DNA of 64,000 bases from an uncultured Bacteroidia bacterium (GTDB taxonomy: Bacteria > Bacteroidota > Bacteroidia > Bacteroidales > UBA932), in contig CACXMA010000010.1 in the NCBI GenBank assembly GCA_902768665.1, forward strand, positions 1 through 64,000, given 5' to 3'. How positions within the stretch are numbered: position 1 is the first letter of the stretch; every line of letters begins with the position of its first letter. Below, one piece after another: positions 53,149 through 61,608 of this stretch. The translations under genes and the position numbers were made by a program. The notes under the pieces were generated by a model. It worked only from the letters and a program-made list of their open reading frames with translations. It did no database searches and was not told where the DNA came from.

Positions 53149-53232
53149 CGGAGATGGGTCATAATCGGGGACATCTCCGCATTTTTGGGCTTATTTCTGC
53201 GGAGATGGGCCAAAAACAGGGACACCTCCGCA
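53149..53232. repeat. Two tandem hairpins between the aldolase and tRNA-Arg
   Basis: Copy 1 has perfect 8-bp arms CGGAGATG (53149-53156) and CATCTCCG (53172-53179). Copy 2 has 10-bp arms with one mismatch, TGCGGAGATG (53198) and CACCTCCGCA (53223-53232). Loops are similar (GGG, CA, AA, GGGGA or AGGGA), so they are duplicates. No coding potential is seen. Confidence 0.65.
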
Positions 53233-53252
53233 GTGCCAAGCTCCCGGACGAC

Positions 53253-53281
53253 AAAAAGCACCGGCGAAATGCCGGTGCTTT
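53253..53281 (-). terminator. tRNA-Arg / rpmF operon terminator
   Basis: AAAGCACCGGC and GCCGGTGCTTT form an 11-bp stem with a 5-base loop; on the minus strand it is followed by TTTTTGTC. It lies directly after the tRNA 3' end. Confidence 0.85.
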
Positions 53282-53283
53282 CG

Positions 53284-53355
53284 TAGCCCCACGAGGAATC
53301 GAACCTCGATTTAAAGTTTAGGAAACTTCCGTTCTATCCGTTGAACTATGAGGCC
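53284..53355 (-). tRNA. tRNA-Arg (anticodon CCT)
   Basis: 72 bases including the discriminator; no encoded CCA. The acceptor stem GGCCTCA pairs with TGGGGCT (G-T pair at 1-72), D stem GTTC/GAAC, anticodon arm GAAGT-TTCCTAA-ACTTT, T arm CGAGG-TTCGATT-CCTCG. It starts 24 bases after the rpmF stop, so it is probably processed from the rpmF transcript. Confidence 0.92.
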
Positions 53356-53379
53356 ATCGAGATTTCTCGACTGATAATT

Positions 53380-53562
53380 TTACTCAGCGCTCTTCTCGAT
53401 GATCTGACGACCTCTGTAGTAGCCGCACTCAGGGCAGACTCTGTGGTAGAGGACGGATGCACCGCAGTTCGGGCAGGTGCTCAGGGTCGGGACAGGAGCG
53501 AAGTCATGGGTTCTTCTCTTGTCTCTCCGCTGCTTGGAGATTTTGTGTTTCGGATGTGCCAT
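53380..53562 (-). CDS. rpmF: 50S ribosomal protein L32
   Basis: A 60-residue protein: MAHPKHKISKQRRDKRRTHD start and two CxxC pairs (CPNCGA, CPECGYY) that bind zinc. Standard length. Follows yceD, as in most bacteria. Confidence 0.97.
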   Translation of the reverse strand: MAHPKHKISKQRRDKRRTHDFAPVPTLSTCPNCGASVLYHRVCPECGYYRGRQIIEKSAE

Positions 53563-53592
53563 GTTGTTATATTTTTAAATTTATATTTCTCA

Positions 53593-54120
53593 TCAAAAAA
53601 GGTCCTTGAGAGCCGAAAAGGGATTCTGAGCGGAATCGCCGTCCGAAGGCGACGGTTCCGGCTGCTGCCCGAGATATCTGACGGTATCGGCGTTGCACTC
53701 TCCGTCGGGGTGGACCCTGTGCAGCGGAAGTGCAAGGCAGGTGTAGTCGTAGATGATCTGGGCCATATCGAGGACCGCATCCGAGGCGTCCAGGTAGACG
53801 ATCTCGCGGTCACCCTCCATCATGTCGGACTCTCCGGGCTCGGGCTCGCTGCCGAACTTCACGCTCAGCAGAACCGTCTCGGAGACAGGGAGCTGCAACT
53901 CCTCGAGGCATCTGTCGCAAAGCGTCGTGACAGAGCCTTCGATCTGGCAGTCGACACCGATGTAACGGCCGGACTTCTCAACCACGGCCTCCACGCGGAG
54001 GTCAGCATCGAGAATCTCAGTATTCCCGTAACTCTCAAAGAACTTTTTATCGGCCTTCCAGGCGAATTCGCTCTTTCCGGCCGGAATCCCGTTCAGCGGT
54101 AAATCGTATGTTTTTTCCAT
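53593..54120 (-). CDS. yceD: YceD/DUF177 family protein
   Basis: A 175-residue protein with the family CDRCLEEL motif and an acidic C-terminal half (YLDASDAVLDMAQIIYDY). YceD is linked to 23S rRNA maturation and is usually encoded before rpmF, as here. The ATG at 54120 is preferred over 54126, because GGAGG lies 8 bases upstream of it; the region further upstream is promoter. Confidence 0.9.
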   Translation of the reverse strand: MEKTYDLPLNGIPAGKSEFAWKADKKFFESYGNTEILDADLRVEAVVEKSGRYIGVDCQIEGSVTTLCDRCLEELQLPVSETVLLSVKFGSEPEPGESDMMEGDREIVYLDASDAVLDMAQIIYDYTCLALPLHRVHPDGECNADTVRYLGQQPEPSPSDGDSAQNPFSALKDLF

Positions 54121-54150
54121 CGTCATTGCCTCCAAACAGGGATAGGGGTG

Positions 54151-54180
54151 CAAAGATAAGAAAAAAATTCCGAACTTCAA
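54151..54180 (-). promoter_or_regulatory. yceD-rpmF promoter
   Basis: TTG (54180-54178), a 19-base spacer and TATCTTTG (54158-54151) on the minus strand: an exact Bacteroidota promoter. Confidence 0.75.
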
Positions 54181-54186
54181 CTGATA

Positions 54187-55989
54187 TTAGTCGAAATTGT
54201 CGGATTTCCGCTTGCGGTCGAGCGGGTCGAGGAGGATTTTACGCATGCGCATGTAGTGCGGCGTGATCTCCACGAGCTCGTCTTCCTGGATATACTCGAG
54301 CGCTTCTTCCAGCGAGAACTTGATGGCGGGCGGCAGGACGACCTTCTCGTCGGACCCGGAAGCACGGACATTGGTCAGCTTCTTGGTCTTGCAGATGTTG
54401 ATGTTGAGGTCGCGGTCGCGGGTATGCTCACCGACCACCTGGCCGCCATAGATCTCCTCGCCGGGCTCGACGAAGAAACGGCCGCGGTCCAGCAGCTTAT
54501 TCATCGAATACGCCACCGCCTCGCCGGTCTCCAGCGACACCAGGGAACCGTTCGTGCGCATCTCGATATCGCCCTTGTAAGGCTGATAATCCTTGTAGCG
54601 GTGCGCCACGACGGCCTCGCCCTGCGTCGCGGTCAGCAGATTGGAGCGGAGACCCATCAGGCCGCGGGTCGGAATCTCGAACTCGAGAAGCGTCCGGTCG
54701 CCGCGCGGTTCCATGCGGATCAGCGCAGCCTTGCGGCGGGTCGACAGCTCGATGGCGGCACCGACAAACTGCTCGGGCACCTCGATGGAGAGCTCCTCGA
54801 TCGGCTCGCAGCGCTGGCCGCCGATGGTCTTGTCGAGCACCTTCGGCTGGCCGACCTGGAGCTCGAAGCCCTCGCGGCGCATGGTCTCGATGAGCACCGA
54901 CAGATGCAGGACGCCGCGGCCGTAGACCATGAAGGAATCGGCGTTGGGGCCCGGTTTCACGCGCAGCGCAAGGTTCTTCTCCAGCTCGCGCTCGAGGCGG
55001 TCCTTGATGTGGCGGGAGGTCACATACTTGCCGTCCTTGCCGAAGAACGGGGAGTTGTTGATCATGAAGAGCATGGACATTGTCGGCTCGTCGACGGCGA
55101 TGGGCGGCAGGGCCTCGGGGTTCTCCCAGTCAGCGATCGTGTCACCGATCTCGAATCCGTCGATGCCGACAACGGCGCAGATATCGCCGCAACCGACCTC
55201 GTCGACGTTTGCCTTGCCAAGGCCCTCGAAGACCATCAGCTGCTTGACCTTGGACTTCTCCACGACGTCGTAGCGCTTGCACAGGCTCACGTTCATGCCG
55301 GTCTTCAGCGAACCGCGGGTAATGCGGCCGACGGCGATCCGGCCGACGTACGGGGAGTACTCCAGGGAAGAAATCAGCATCTGCGGCGTACCCTCAACGA
55401 CCTCCGGAGCGGGAATCTCCTCGAGAATCGTGTCGAGAAGAGCCGTGATGTCGCTTGTCTGCTGCTTCCAGTCGTGGGACATCCAGCCCTGCTTGGCGCT
55501 GCCGTAGATGGTCTTGAAATCGATCTGGTCCTCGGAAGCGCCGAGGTTGAACATCAGGTCGAAAACCTCTTCCTGGACCTCGTCGGGACGGCAGTTCGGC
55601 TTGTCGACCTTGTTGATCACGACAATCGGCTTCTTGCCGAGCTCGATGGCCTTCTGCAGCACGAAACGCGTCTGGGGCATGCAGCCCTCAAAGGCGTCAA
55701 CCAGCAGCAGCACGCCGTCGGCCATGTTGAGCACGCGCTCGACCTCTCCGCCGAAGTCGCTGTGCCCGGGGGTGTCGATGATGTTGATCTTGACGCCCTT
55801 GTAGGTCACGGAAACGTTCTTGGCGAGGATGGTGATGCCTCTCTCCCGCTCGAGGTCGTTGTTGTCGAGAATGAGGTTCCCGAGGTCCTCCGGCCTGCGG
55901 ACAAGGTTTGCCTGGTAGATCATGCGGTCCACGAGCGTCGTCTTGCCGTGGTCGACATGGGCGATGATGGCGATGTTGCGAATATCCAT
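54187..55989 (-). CDS. typA: Translational GTPase TypA/BipA
   Basis: A 600-residue protein. G motifs [18 protein letters not shown] and NKVD are followed by EF-G-like domains and the BipA-specific C-terminus ([20 protein letters not shown]). A ribosome-associated GTPase involved in subunit assembly and stress growth. The ATG at 55989 ([15 protein letters not shown]) is the family start. The tRNA-Leu terminator ends only about 14 bases upstream. Confidence 0.96.
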   Translation of the reverse strand: MDIRNIAIIAHVDHGKTTLVDRMIYQANLVRRPEDLGNLILDNNDLERERGITILAKNVSVTYKGVKINIIDTPGHSDFGGEVERVLNMADGVLLLVDAFEGCMPQTRFVLQKAIELGKKPIVVINKVDKPNCRPDEVQEEVFDLMFNLGASEDQIDFKTIYGSAKQGWMSHDWKQQTSDITALLDTILEEIPAPEVVEGTPQMLISSLEYSPYVGRIAVGRITRGSLKTGMNVSLCKRYDVVEKSKVKQLMVFEGLGKANVDEVGCGDICAVVGIDGFEIGDTIADWENPEALPPIAVDEPTMSMLFMINNSPFFGKDGKYVTSRHIKDRLERELEKNLALRVKPGPNADSFMVYGRGVLHLSVLIETMRREGFELQVGQPKVLDKTIGGQRCEPIEELSIEVPEQFVGAAIELSTRRKAALIRMEPRGDRTLLEFEIPTRGLMGLRSNLLTATQGEAVVAHRYKDYQPYKGDIEMRTNGSLVSLETGEAVAYSMNKLLDRGRFFVEPGEEIYGGQVVGEHTRDRDLNINICKTKKLTNVRASGSDEKVVLPPAIKFSLEEALEYIQEDELVEITPHYMRMRKILLDPLDRKRKSDNFD

Positions 55990-56002
55990 AGTCTTTCCAA
56001 TA

Positions 56003-56031
56003 AAAAGCCCGAAGCTTTGAGCCTCGGGCTT
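56003..56031 (-). terminator. tRNA-Leu terminator
   Basis: AAGCCCGA and TCGGGCTT arms with an inner GCTTTGAGC loop; on the minus strand followed by TTTTATTGG. It leaves little room for a separate typA promoter. Confidence 0.75.
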
Positions 56032-56032
56032 G

Positions 56033-56116
56033 TGCGCGAAATCAGAGTCGAACTGACACGTCCTTTCGGACACTACCTCCTGAGAGTAGCGCGTCTACCA
56101 ATTCCGCCATCCGCGC
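56033..56116 (-). tRNA. tRNA-Leu (anticodon CAG)
   Basis: 84 bases, class II tRNA with a long variable arm (TGTCCGAAAGGACG). Acceptor stem GCGCGGA/TTCGCGC, anticodon arm CTACT-CTCAGGA-GGTAG with CAG, T arm with GTTCGACTC. No encoded CCA. Confidence 0.93.
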
Positions 56117-56129
56117 AAAATGTGGATTG

Positions 56130-56159
56130 CAAAGGTACGAACTTTTTTCGAATCTGCAA
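56130..56159 (-). promoter_or_regulatory. tRNA-Leu promoter
   Basis: TTG (56159-56157), a 19-base spacer and TACCTTTG (56137-56130) on the minus strand, 13 bases before the tRNA. Confidence 0.75.
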
Positions 56160-56167
56160 GGGCTTCG

Positions 56168-56944
56168 CTACAATACTTTTTCAAAAATTACCGTCTCCTC
56201 CCAGGCATCCGCCCAGAGGGTCAGCCGCGTACGCGCATAATCGAGCGTCATCTCGGCATCGGCGAGGTCCGGAGCCGACCAGTCATACCCGCCGCGGGCC
56301 ATCAATTCCCCAAGCGCGAAGTGCCGGAGCACCTCATCCGTAAAGAGCACCTCCATCGTCAGCGAGGCGTCCTTTTGCCGCGGCAGGCAGACCGTCGTTT
56401 CTCCCGCCGCGTCGAAGGGCGGGAGACGATAGGAAAACAGACCCTCCCGGGGCGCTCCTCCCGGCGAGAATCCGGACACGTTGCCGTCCACGGTAAGACG
56501 GAACGGGAACGGCTCCCCACTGCTGTCCGAAGCGAGGCGGAGGGTCAGAAGGCAGTAATTCTTCCGCAGGGAAACGGCGCAGGAGGCCACTTCCCCGGAG
56601 GTATCGACCCGGTGGGCGTCCAGATACACGGGCGGGCAGTCCTCCCCCGGCGGAATCTCCCAGCCGTCGCCGGAAAACGTCCCGGAGGATCTCGGATAGA
56701 CCGCCAGCACGTCCACTTTCCCGCGCGGGACGTTCATGACAAGATCGCCGTCACCGGGAAGGGTCAAGGTGCGGCTTTCCTGCCACGATCCGTCCGGAAG
56801 CGACAGGGAAAGGCAGACTTCCGCGAACGGAACGCCCGAAAGGTCGATATGCAGGCGACAGGGGCATTCGTCCCGATCTTCAAGTACCGAACAGGCGGTC
56901 GGGAGGAGGAGGATAGTAGAAAAAACTCGATTGAATCGTTTCAT
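56168..56944 (-). CDS. FimB/Mfa2 family fimbrial lipoprotein
   Basis: A 258-residue protein with a lipoprotein signal (LLPTACSVLEDRDECPCRL), the start typical of Mfa2/FimB anchor and length-control subunits of Bacteroidales type V fimbriae. The rest is beta-rich. It is last in an operon after a DUF3575 protein, a usual pairing. No major fimbrillin is visible. Confidence 0.8.
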   Translation of the reverse strand: MKRFNRVFSTILLLPTACSVLEDRDECPCRLHIDLSGVPFAEVCLSLSLPDGSWQESRTLTLPGDGDLVMNVPRGKVDVLAVYPRSSGTFSGDGWEIPPGEDCPPVYLDAHRVDTSGEVASCAVSLRKNYCLLTLRLASDSSGEPFPFRLTVDGNVSGFSPGGAPREGLFSYRLPPFDAAGETTVCLPRQKDASLTMEVLFTDEVLRHFALGELMARGGYDWSAPDLADAEMTLDYARTRLTLWADAWEETVIFEKVL

Positions 56945-56990
56945 GAAAGGATCAAACTATAAATAACGGGGTCTCCCCCTCCCCGGCCGT

Positions 56991-57593
56991 TCAGAAAATA
57001 TAAGTCAGCGCGATGACGACGTCGTCCGGCAGCAGGAAAGCCTTCTTTCCCTCGCCGGTCGTCAGGCCGCAGACCGGACAGTCATAGGTCGTATAATGGT
57101 CCCGGCCCGCCCAGACGCCGACCCCGAATTCGAGGTCGAGATGGGGGCCGATCATATAGGAATACCCGCCCTGGACGGCGACTCCGACACGCCGGCCCTC
57201 CCGGGTCTCGGCCGAGCGCATGCCGCCGGCATTGTATTCCTGGAACTGCGCCTTGGGGCCGACCCACCAGCCCGAATACACGTGCCAGGGCCACCAGCGC
57301 GACGACAGGGCGAAGGCGCGCTGCTTGTTCTGGACGGGGCCCTCCTTCTTCGTATAGGAGAAAGGATTGTAGCGGGCAGCGAGCCCAAGCGTCCAATGGC
57401 GCGCCACGGACATGGACGCCTCGCCGTTGAGCGTCCCGTAGTTGGCATACTGGACAAGGTTCGTCGACACGGCATAGCGCTGGGCAAAGGCCGGCACGCA
57501 GGCGGAAAGGCTCAGCAGCAGCGCCGCCGCCAGCAGGCCCCATTTTTTCGTCAAGCCCGACCTGACCGGGCATCTATACACCTTACTTTGCAT
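56991..57593 (-). CDS. DUF3575 outer-membrane-like protein
   Basis: A 200-residue protein with a signal peptide (cleavage after PAFAQ) and repeated amphipathic strands (YAVSTNLVQYANYGTLNGEA, WTLGLAARYNPFSY, YSYMIGPHLDLEFGVGVWAG) ending in Phe, consistent with a small outer-membrane barrel. DUF3575 genes commonly lie in fimbrial loci of Bacteroidales. Overlaps the upstream metallopeptidase gene by 11 bases. Confidence 0.8.
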   Translation of the reverse strand: MQSKVYRCPVRSGLTKKWGLLAAALLLSLSACVPAFAQRYAVSTNLVQYANYGTLNGEASMSVARHWTLGLAARYNPFSYTKKEGPVQNKQRAFALSSRWWPWHVYSGWWVGPKAQFQEYNAGGMRSAETREGRRVGVAVQGGYSYMIGPHLDLEFGVGVWAGRDHYTTYDCPVCGLTTGEGKKAFLLPDDVVIALTYIF

Positions 57594-59163
57594 AACGGCT
57601 GAACACGGATTGGATGGTGGATGAACGGGCCGGATAGAGCTCCAGGAGCTTGTTTTGCAGGGCCTCGCGGGAGGTCACCCCGGAGGTCAGCGCGGCAAAG
57701 AGTTCCGCCCGGGAGAACCCGCGCTCGTCGAGATAACGGAATATCTGCGGATAGAACCACCAGGAGGTGCCGAAAGGGGGCATGGAACCGCCGTAGCGCT
57801 CCGCGTAGAGCTTGCTTTCCATATAATAGGCCCACATCTCCCCTACCTCACAATAGCCCGCCAGGCTGCCCGAACCGTCGCCGTAGGTCTCGCCGGCGGT
57901 CTTGAGGAAGGACAGGCTGATATACTCGATATACTTGTTCCAGTAGGCGTTGCCGACACGGCTGTAGTGGGTCGCATGGGAGAGTTCGTGGACCGTCGAG
58001 GCGTAGATGGACGCATAGTCGCCGTGGTCCTCGACGCCGACCGTTATGTCGGGCGCAAACAGCTTGACGAGCCAGCCCAGGCCGCCCAGATACTCGCCGA
58101 GCACACCGTCATCGATGAGGGCCCCATGGTGGAGCATCACCGCCGAAGAAGCATTCATCTTCTGGAGGATCCACAGGCGCAGGTCCGACGGCGGCGCGGG
58201 CAGGTCCATGTCCGTCTCGCCGCAGCGGGTGATGTAGTCGTAAACGGCATTGTTGACCACGCAGCGGCAGAAGAGCTTGCGCTCGGAGTCCGCCGTCACG
58301 GTGACGTCCATGCCGGAGGGATCCCCCTTTCCGAGGGTCGAGACCGAGGCCGGGACAAGCACCTTGTTGACCCCGATGTTGAACTTCTTACTGTTGGTAA
58401 AAACGAGCCTGTAGCGCGGCCTGGCAGAGTATTTCTTCGAAATCTTGTAATAGCCGTCGCGGTCGGTATAGGTCGACGAAAACTTGACGAAGACGTTCGT
58501 CATCACACGGACGCCGGCGACCCCGAAAGGCTTCCCGCCGTCGACCTTGTCGTCGACGATGGTGATCCGTCCCTCGGGATGGACCGACGAGCCCCGCGTC
58601 TCGGGCAGGAGCATCTCCTCATTCCCCGTCAGGCGGAAAGCCTCCCGCTCCACGGCGTCCCAGTCGATGTCCGGCGCGCGGGTAGCGTCACTGTCGGGGA
58701 TATAGCAGCGGTCCAGGACCTCGCAGCGGATGTCCTCCGGGAAGACGAAATCCTTGCCGACGACGGCATACTGCCAGGTTATCCGCTCCCCGTCCACGGC
58801 CGGATCGTGATAGTAATCCCCCTCGCGAAGGATCTGGTAGTCGAAGGGATGGTCCGACAGTTCGAGGCCCTGGCCGATCAGCTCCTCCAGCTGCTCATCA
58901 TCTTCCGGCAGGAAGCGGGCATAGATGTGCGTCGCCTCCACGTCCACGCGGCCGGCCTTGGTCGGATAGAGCCTGGCGAGAGCCGCCTTGACATGTTCGA
59001 CGGAATAGGGGTCCTCCAGCTGCTGACCGAGGACAATCATCTCGTGGTAGACGGCTTCATCGCCGTCCCTGCCCCCGTCCTCCACTGGAGGCGCGTCCTC
59101 GCGGCTGCAGGAAAGCAGGGCGGCAAGGCACAGCAGGGCGGAAATCATCTTTCTTCTTCTCAT
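57583..59163 (-). CDS. Lipoprotein with HExxH zinc-peptidase motif and regulatory-like domain
   Basis: A 526-residue protein. Lipobox LLSCSRED, an N-terminal domain of ~190 residues without a clear match, a carboxypeptidase-regulatory-like beta domain (about 210-250, VDGGKPFGVAGVRVMTN then TYTDRDGYYKI), and a C-terminal region with STVHELSHATHYSRVG (HExxH, about 400). A third ligand could be the Glu in CEVGEMWAYYMES. Likely a surface or periplasmic zinc metallopeptidase; I do not recognise the exact family. It is first in the operon with the DUF3575 and Mfa2-like genes, so it may process or help assemble the fimbrial proteins. Confidence 0.65.
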   Translation of the reverse strand: MRRRKMISALLCLAALLSCSREDAPPVEDGGRDGDEAVYHEMIVLGQQLEDPYSVEHVKAALARLYPTKAGRVDVEATHIYARFLPEDDEQLEELIGQGLELSDHPFDYQILREGDYYHDPAVDGERITWQYAVVGKDFVFPEDIRCEVLDRCYIPDSDATRAPDIDWDAVEREAFRLTGNEEMLLPETRGSSVHPEGRITIVDDKVDGGKPFGVAGVRVMTNVFVKFSSTYTDRDGYYKISKKYSARPRYRLVFTNSKKFNIGVNKVLVPASVSTLGKGDPSGMDVTVTADSERKLFCRCVVNNAVYDYITRCGETDMDLPAPPSDLRLWILQKMNASSAVMLHHGALIDDGVLGEYLGGLGWLVKLFAPDITVGVEDHGDYASIYASTVHELSHATHYSRVGNAYWNKYIEYISLSFLKTAGETYGDGSGSLAGYCEVGEMWAYYMESKLYAERYGGSMPPFGTSWWFYPQIFRYLDERGFSRAELFAALTSGVTSREALQNKLLELYPARSSTIQSVFSRYAK

Positions 59164-59184
59164 GGCACAAATCTTTTAGTGCCG

Positions 59185-59192
59185 CAAAAGTA
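59185..59192 (-). promoter_or_regulatory. -7 element of the metallopeptidase/fimbrial operon
   Basis: TACTTTTG on the minus strand, 21 bases upstream of the ATG at 59163. Confidence 0.55.
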
Positions 59193-59234
59193 GAAGAAGC
59201 TATCCGTGTACCGAAAAAGTAAACATTTAAATGC

Positions 59235-59272
59235 GATAATCGGCCTCCTGCGCACGCAGAAAGCCGATTATC
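59235..59272. other. Strong hairpin downstream of deoC
   Basis: Perfect 10-bp arms GATAATCGGC and GCCGATTATC with an inner CTGCG/CGCAG stem. It lies 110 bases after the deoC stop on the minus strand. No T tract follows directly, so it is a transcript-end or mRNA-stability hairpin rather than a textbook terminator. Confidence 0.55.
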
Positions 59273-59381
59273 AGAACATGAAACGGACGATTTTTCGTAA
59301 AAAAGGGAACCCTCCCGATCGGAACTGTCAGAGTATCAATCCCTTGCCCCGATTATCCGTTTCAAAATAAATGGGCACTTT

Positions 59382-60272
59382 CTAGAAATACGTCACCGTC
59401 TTCTGCTCGATGGCGGAAACGAGGCTGTTGCCGAGGCGGCTCACGCCGAAGCGGAAGAGCTCCTTGTTCAGCCACTCCTTGCCGAGGAGCGTATTCACGA
59501 TCGAATAGTAGCAGACGGCATCCATCGCGGAGGACACGCCGCCGGCGGCCTTGAAGCCCACCTTGCGGCCGGTCTTCTCATAGAAGGCCTTGATGCACTC
59601 GCACATGATGTAGGCGGACATCGGCGTGGCGTTGACCTCAACCTTGCCGGTGGAAGTCTTGATGAAGTCGGCGCCGTTTTCCATCGCAAGGAAGGACGCG
59701 TCGGCAATCCGCTCGGGGGTAACCAGAAGGCCTGTTTCGAGGATGACCTTCATGCAGACATGGCGGCCCGCCGCGGCAGCAGCCTCGTCGATGGTCTTCC
59801 GGGCGGCGGCTATTTCCTTGCCGGCGGCCTCATAGTCACCGTCGAGGAAGCTGGCCAGCGAAAGGACGATGTCAATCTCGTCGGCGCCGTTTTCGATGGC
59901 GTGACGCGTCTCGAGCAGCTTCACGTCGAGGAAGCTCTGTGTGCTCGGGAAACAGGTGGAGACCGTCGTCACATGGAGCTCGGGCGAGCAGCGGGTGTCA
60001 CGGACGACAGAGGCAAAATTGGGGTAGACGCAGATGGATGCGGGCAGCGGATAGTCCGGGTACTCCTTGTAGAAGTCGTTGATCTTCTCGACGAACTTCT
60101 TCACGGAGGACGGCGTGTCGTTCGGGCGCAGCGTCGTCATGTCCATGATGGAGAAGCAGGTCCTGAGGACCTCCGGAGAAACGACCTTGTCGATATTCTC
60201 GGCAATGATATCCAGACTCCGGCCGATGGCCTCCTTGTCGGGCGTGTAACCGTATTTCTTGTAAAGTTCCAT
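59382..60272 (-). CDS. deoC: Deoxyribose-phosphate aldolase
   Basis: A 296-residue protein. Schiff-base region GADFIKTSTGKVEVNATP and CMKVILETGLL match DeoC; AGGVSSAMDA follows in the C-terminal phosphate site. Cleaves deoxyribose-5-phosphate to acetaldehyde and glyceraldehyde-3-phosphate. Longer than the ~220-residue E. coli-type enzyme through an N-terminal extension of about 60 residues, as in the longer DeoC group. The ATG at 60272 (MELYKKYGYTPDKEA) lies 19 bases after the radical SAM stop. Confidence 0.93.
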   Translation of the reverse strand: MELYKKYGYTPDKEAIGRSLDIIAENIDKVVSPEVLRTCFSIMDMTTLRPNDTPSSVKKFVEKINDFYKEYPDYPLPASICVYPNFASVVRDTRCSPELHVTTVSTCFPSTQSFLDVKLLETRHAIENGADEIDIVLSLASFLDGDYEAAGKEIAAARKTIDEAAAAAGRHVCMKVILETGLLVTPERIADASFLAMENGADFIKTSTGKVEVNATPMSAYIMCECIKAFYEKTGRKVGFKAAGGVSSAMDAVCYYSIVNTLLGKEWLNKELFRFGVSRLGNSLVSAIEQKTVTYF

Positions 60273-60291
60273 ATATTTTAATGTATTAAGT

Positions 60292-61050
60292 TTATCCTCT
60301 GATTTGTATCTTGAATCCTTCTTCCACGAGCGGGCGGACAATCTCCGCCATCTCCTCCGGCGACACCTTGGCGATGCCCTTGAGGGGCGTTTCCCGGTCC
60401 ACCGTATAGACCATCACCTCCCGCGGACGCAGCTCCCGGACAATCCGGAGCCAGCCCTCCACATTCTCAGGAGCCGTCGAATCGAAGTCGGGGCACCGCA
60501 GGAACATGGTCTGCAGGATGAAATTCCCCTCGAAGCGGCGCAGGTTCGCGACCACTTCGTCGAGGTCATAGCCGCCCCCGACGGGACGGTTGATGCGGCG
60601 CACCAGCTCCGTCGTCGCGGCATCGATCTTCAGGATCGGGTTGTCCACCTTCCGCAGCGCCTCGAAGACGGCTTCACGGCCGATGCGGGTCGCATTGGAG
60701 AGAATCGACACCTTCGCCGCCGGGAAGAACGTATCCCGCAGCGCCAGGGTTATGTCGATCATTTCCGGGAACTCCGGATTGAGCGTCGGCTCCCCGTCGC
60801 CGGAGAAGGTGATGGAATCGATGGGCGTACCCGCTTCCCTGCAGGCCGAAAGCTTCGCCCGGAGCGCCTCCCGAAGCTCCTCCGACGTCGGCAGGCGTCG
60901 GTCGCCGAGGCCGTCCGCATTCCAGCCGCACTCGCAGTAGATGCAGTCGAAATTGCACAGTTTCCCGCGCTCGGGCAGGAGATTGATGCCGAGCGAGGAT
61001 CCGAGCCGGCGGCTGTGGATCGGGCCGAAAACGAGGGTTTCTCTCATCAT
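60292..61050 (-). CDS. Radical SAM protein
   Basis: A 252-residue protein. The cluster motif CNFDCIYCEC (CxxxCxxC), the glycine motif SGDGEPTLNPEFP and the N-terminus FGPIHSRRLGSSLGINLLP identify the Fe-S/SAM enzyme family that includes MoaA-like and activating-enzyme relatives with unknown substrates. Its ATG at 61050 overlaps the DUF4296 stop (ATGA). Confidence 0.87.
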   Translation of the reverse strand: MMRETLVFGPIHSRRLGSSLGINLLPERGKLCNFDCIYCECGWNADGLGDRRLPTSEELREALRAKLSACREAGTPIDSITFSGDGEPTLNPEFPEMIDITLALRDTFFPAAKVSILSNATRIGREAVFEALRKVDNPILKIDAATTELVRRINRPVGGGYDLDEVVANLRRFEGNFILQTMFLRCPDFDSTAPENVEGWLRIVRELRPREVMVYTVDRETPLKGIAKVSPEEMAEIVRPLVEEGFKIQIRG

Positions 61051-61604
61051 AGGGCAACGGTCGGATAAGGACGGTCCGCCATGAAAAGCACGGACGGACG
61101 GTAAGGACAGAGCGAATCCCGGCGGGCCCAGAAGAGGCTGTCTTCCCACACGCGGCACGCGGTCGAATCGAGGGGCTCGACAACCCTCACCGGCTGGACC
61201 CACAGCGTATCCTTCTGCCCGCTGGGGCGGTAGCGCCTCAGATAATCCTTGATGTTATTGCGGACATCCAGCTCCGCCTCCACCTCGTTCTGGTGCTTCT
61301 CCAGGGAGGCCACGGCGACATCCATCGCGCGCTTGTAGCGAAGCGGATCCCGCAGATAATACTTCATGCTGGCGACCACCTGCTCTTTGGTATAGCCGTG
61401 CTTCCGGAGCACTTCGGCATACACGAAGGAAGTATCGGCCTTCGACCGCTGCGCCGTGTGGGTCTTGACCCACTGGTCCGCCAGCAGCAGCTCGGCATAG
61501 AGGCTGCCGAACTCTTTCTGGGGGATGATCTTCGGTCCCTTGCGGCAGCCCGCAAGCGCGAGCAGCAGCATCAGGACGGCGGTTATGCGGACAAAGGTCT
61601 TCAT
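61047..61604 (-). CDS. DUF4296 lipoprotein
   Basis: A 185-residue protein with lipobox LALAGCRKG and the DUF4296 pattern IIPQKEFGSLYAELLLADQW followed by FVYAEVLRKHGYTKEQ and a helical middle. Function unknown; typical Bacteroidota lipoprotein. Starts 4 bases after the pheT stop. Confidence 0.8.
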   Translation of the reverse strand: MKTFVRITAVLMLLLALAGCRKGPKIIPQKEFGSLYAELLLADQWVKTHTAQRSKADTSFVYAEVLRKHGYTKEQVVASMKYYLRDPLRYKRAMDVAVASLEKHQNEVEAELDVRNNIKDYLRRYRPSGQKDTLWVQPVRVVEPLDSTACRVWEDSLFWARRDSLCPYRPSVLFMADRPYPTVAL

Positions 61605-61608
61605 TCTC

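Noticed and set aside
53034..53321. 95-codon plus-strand frame through the tandem hairpins and tRNA end
   Set aside because: Covers hairpins, a terminator and part of a tRNA; no protein-like features.
54256..56343. 695-codon open frame opposite typA running over the tRNA-Leu
   Set aside because: Overlaps typA, a tRNA and a terminator, and has no recognisable protein features.
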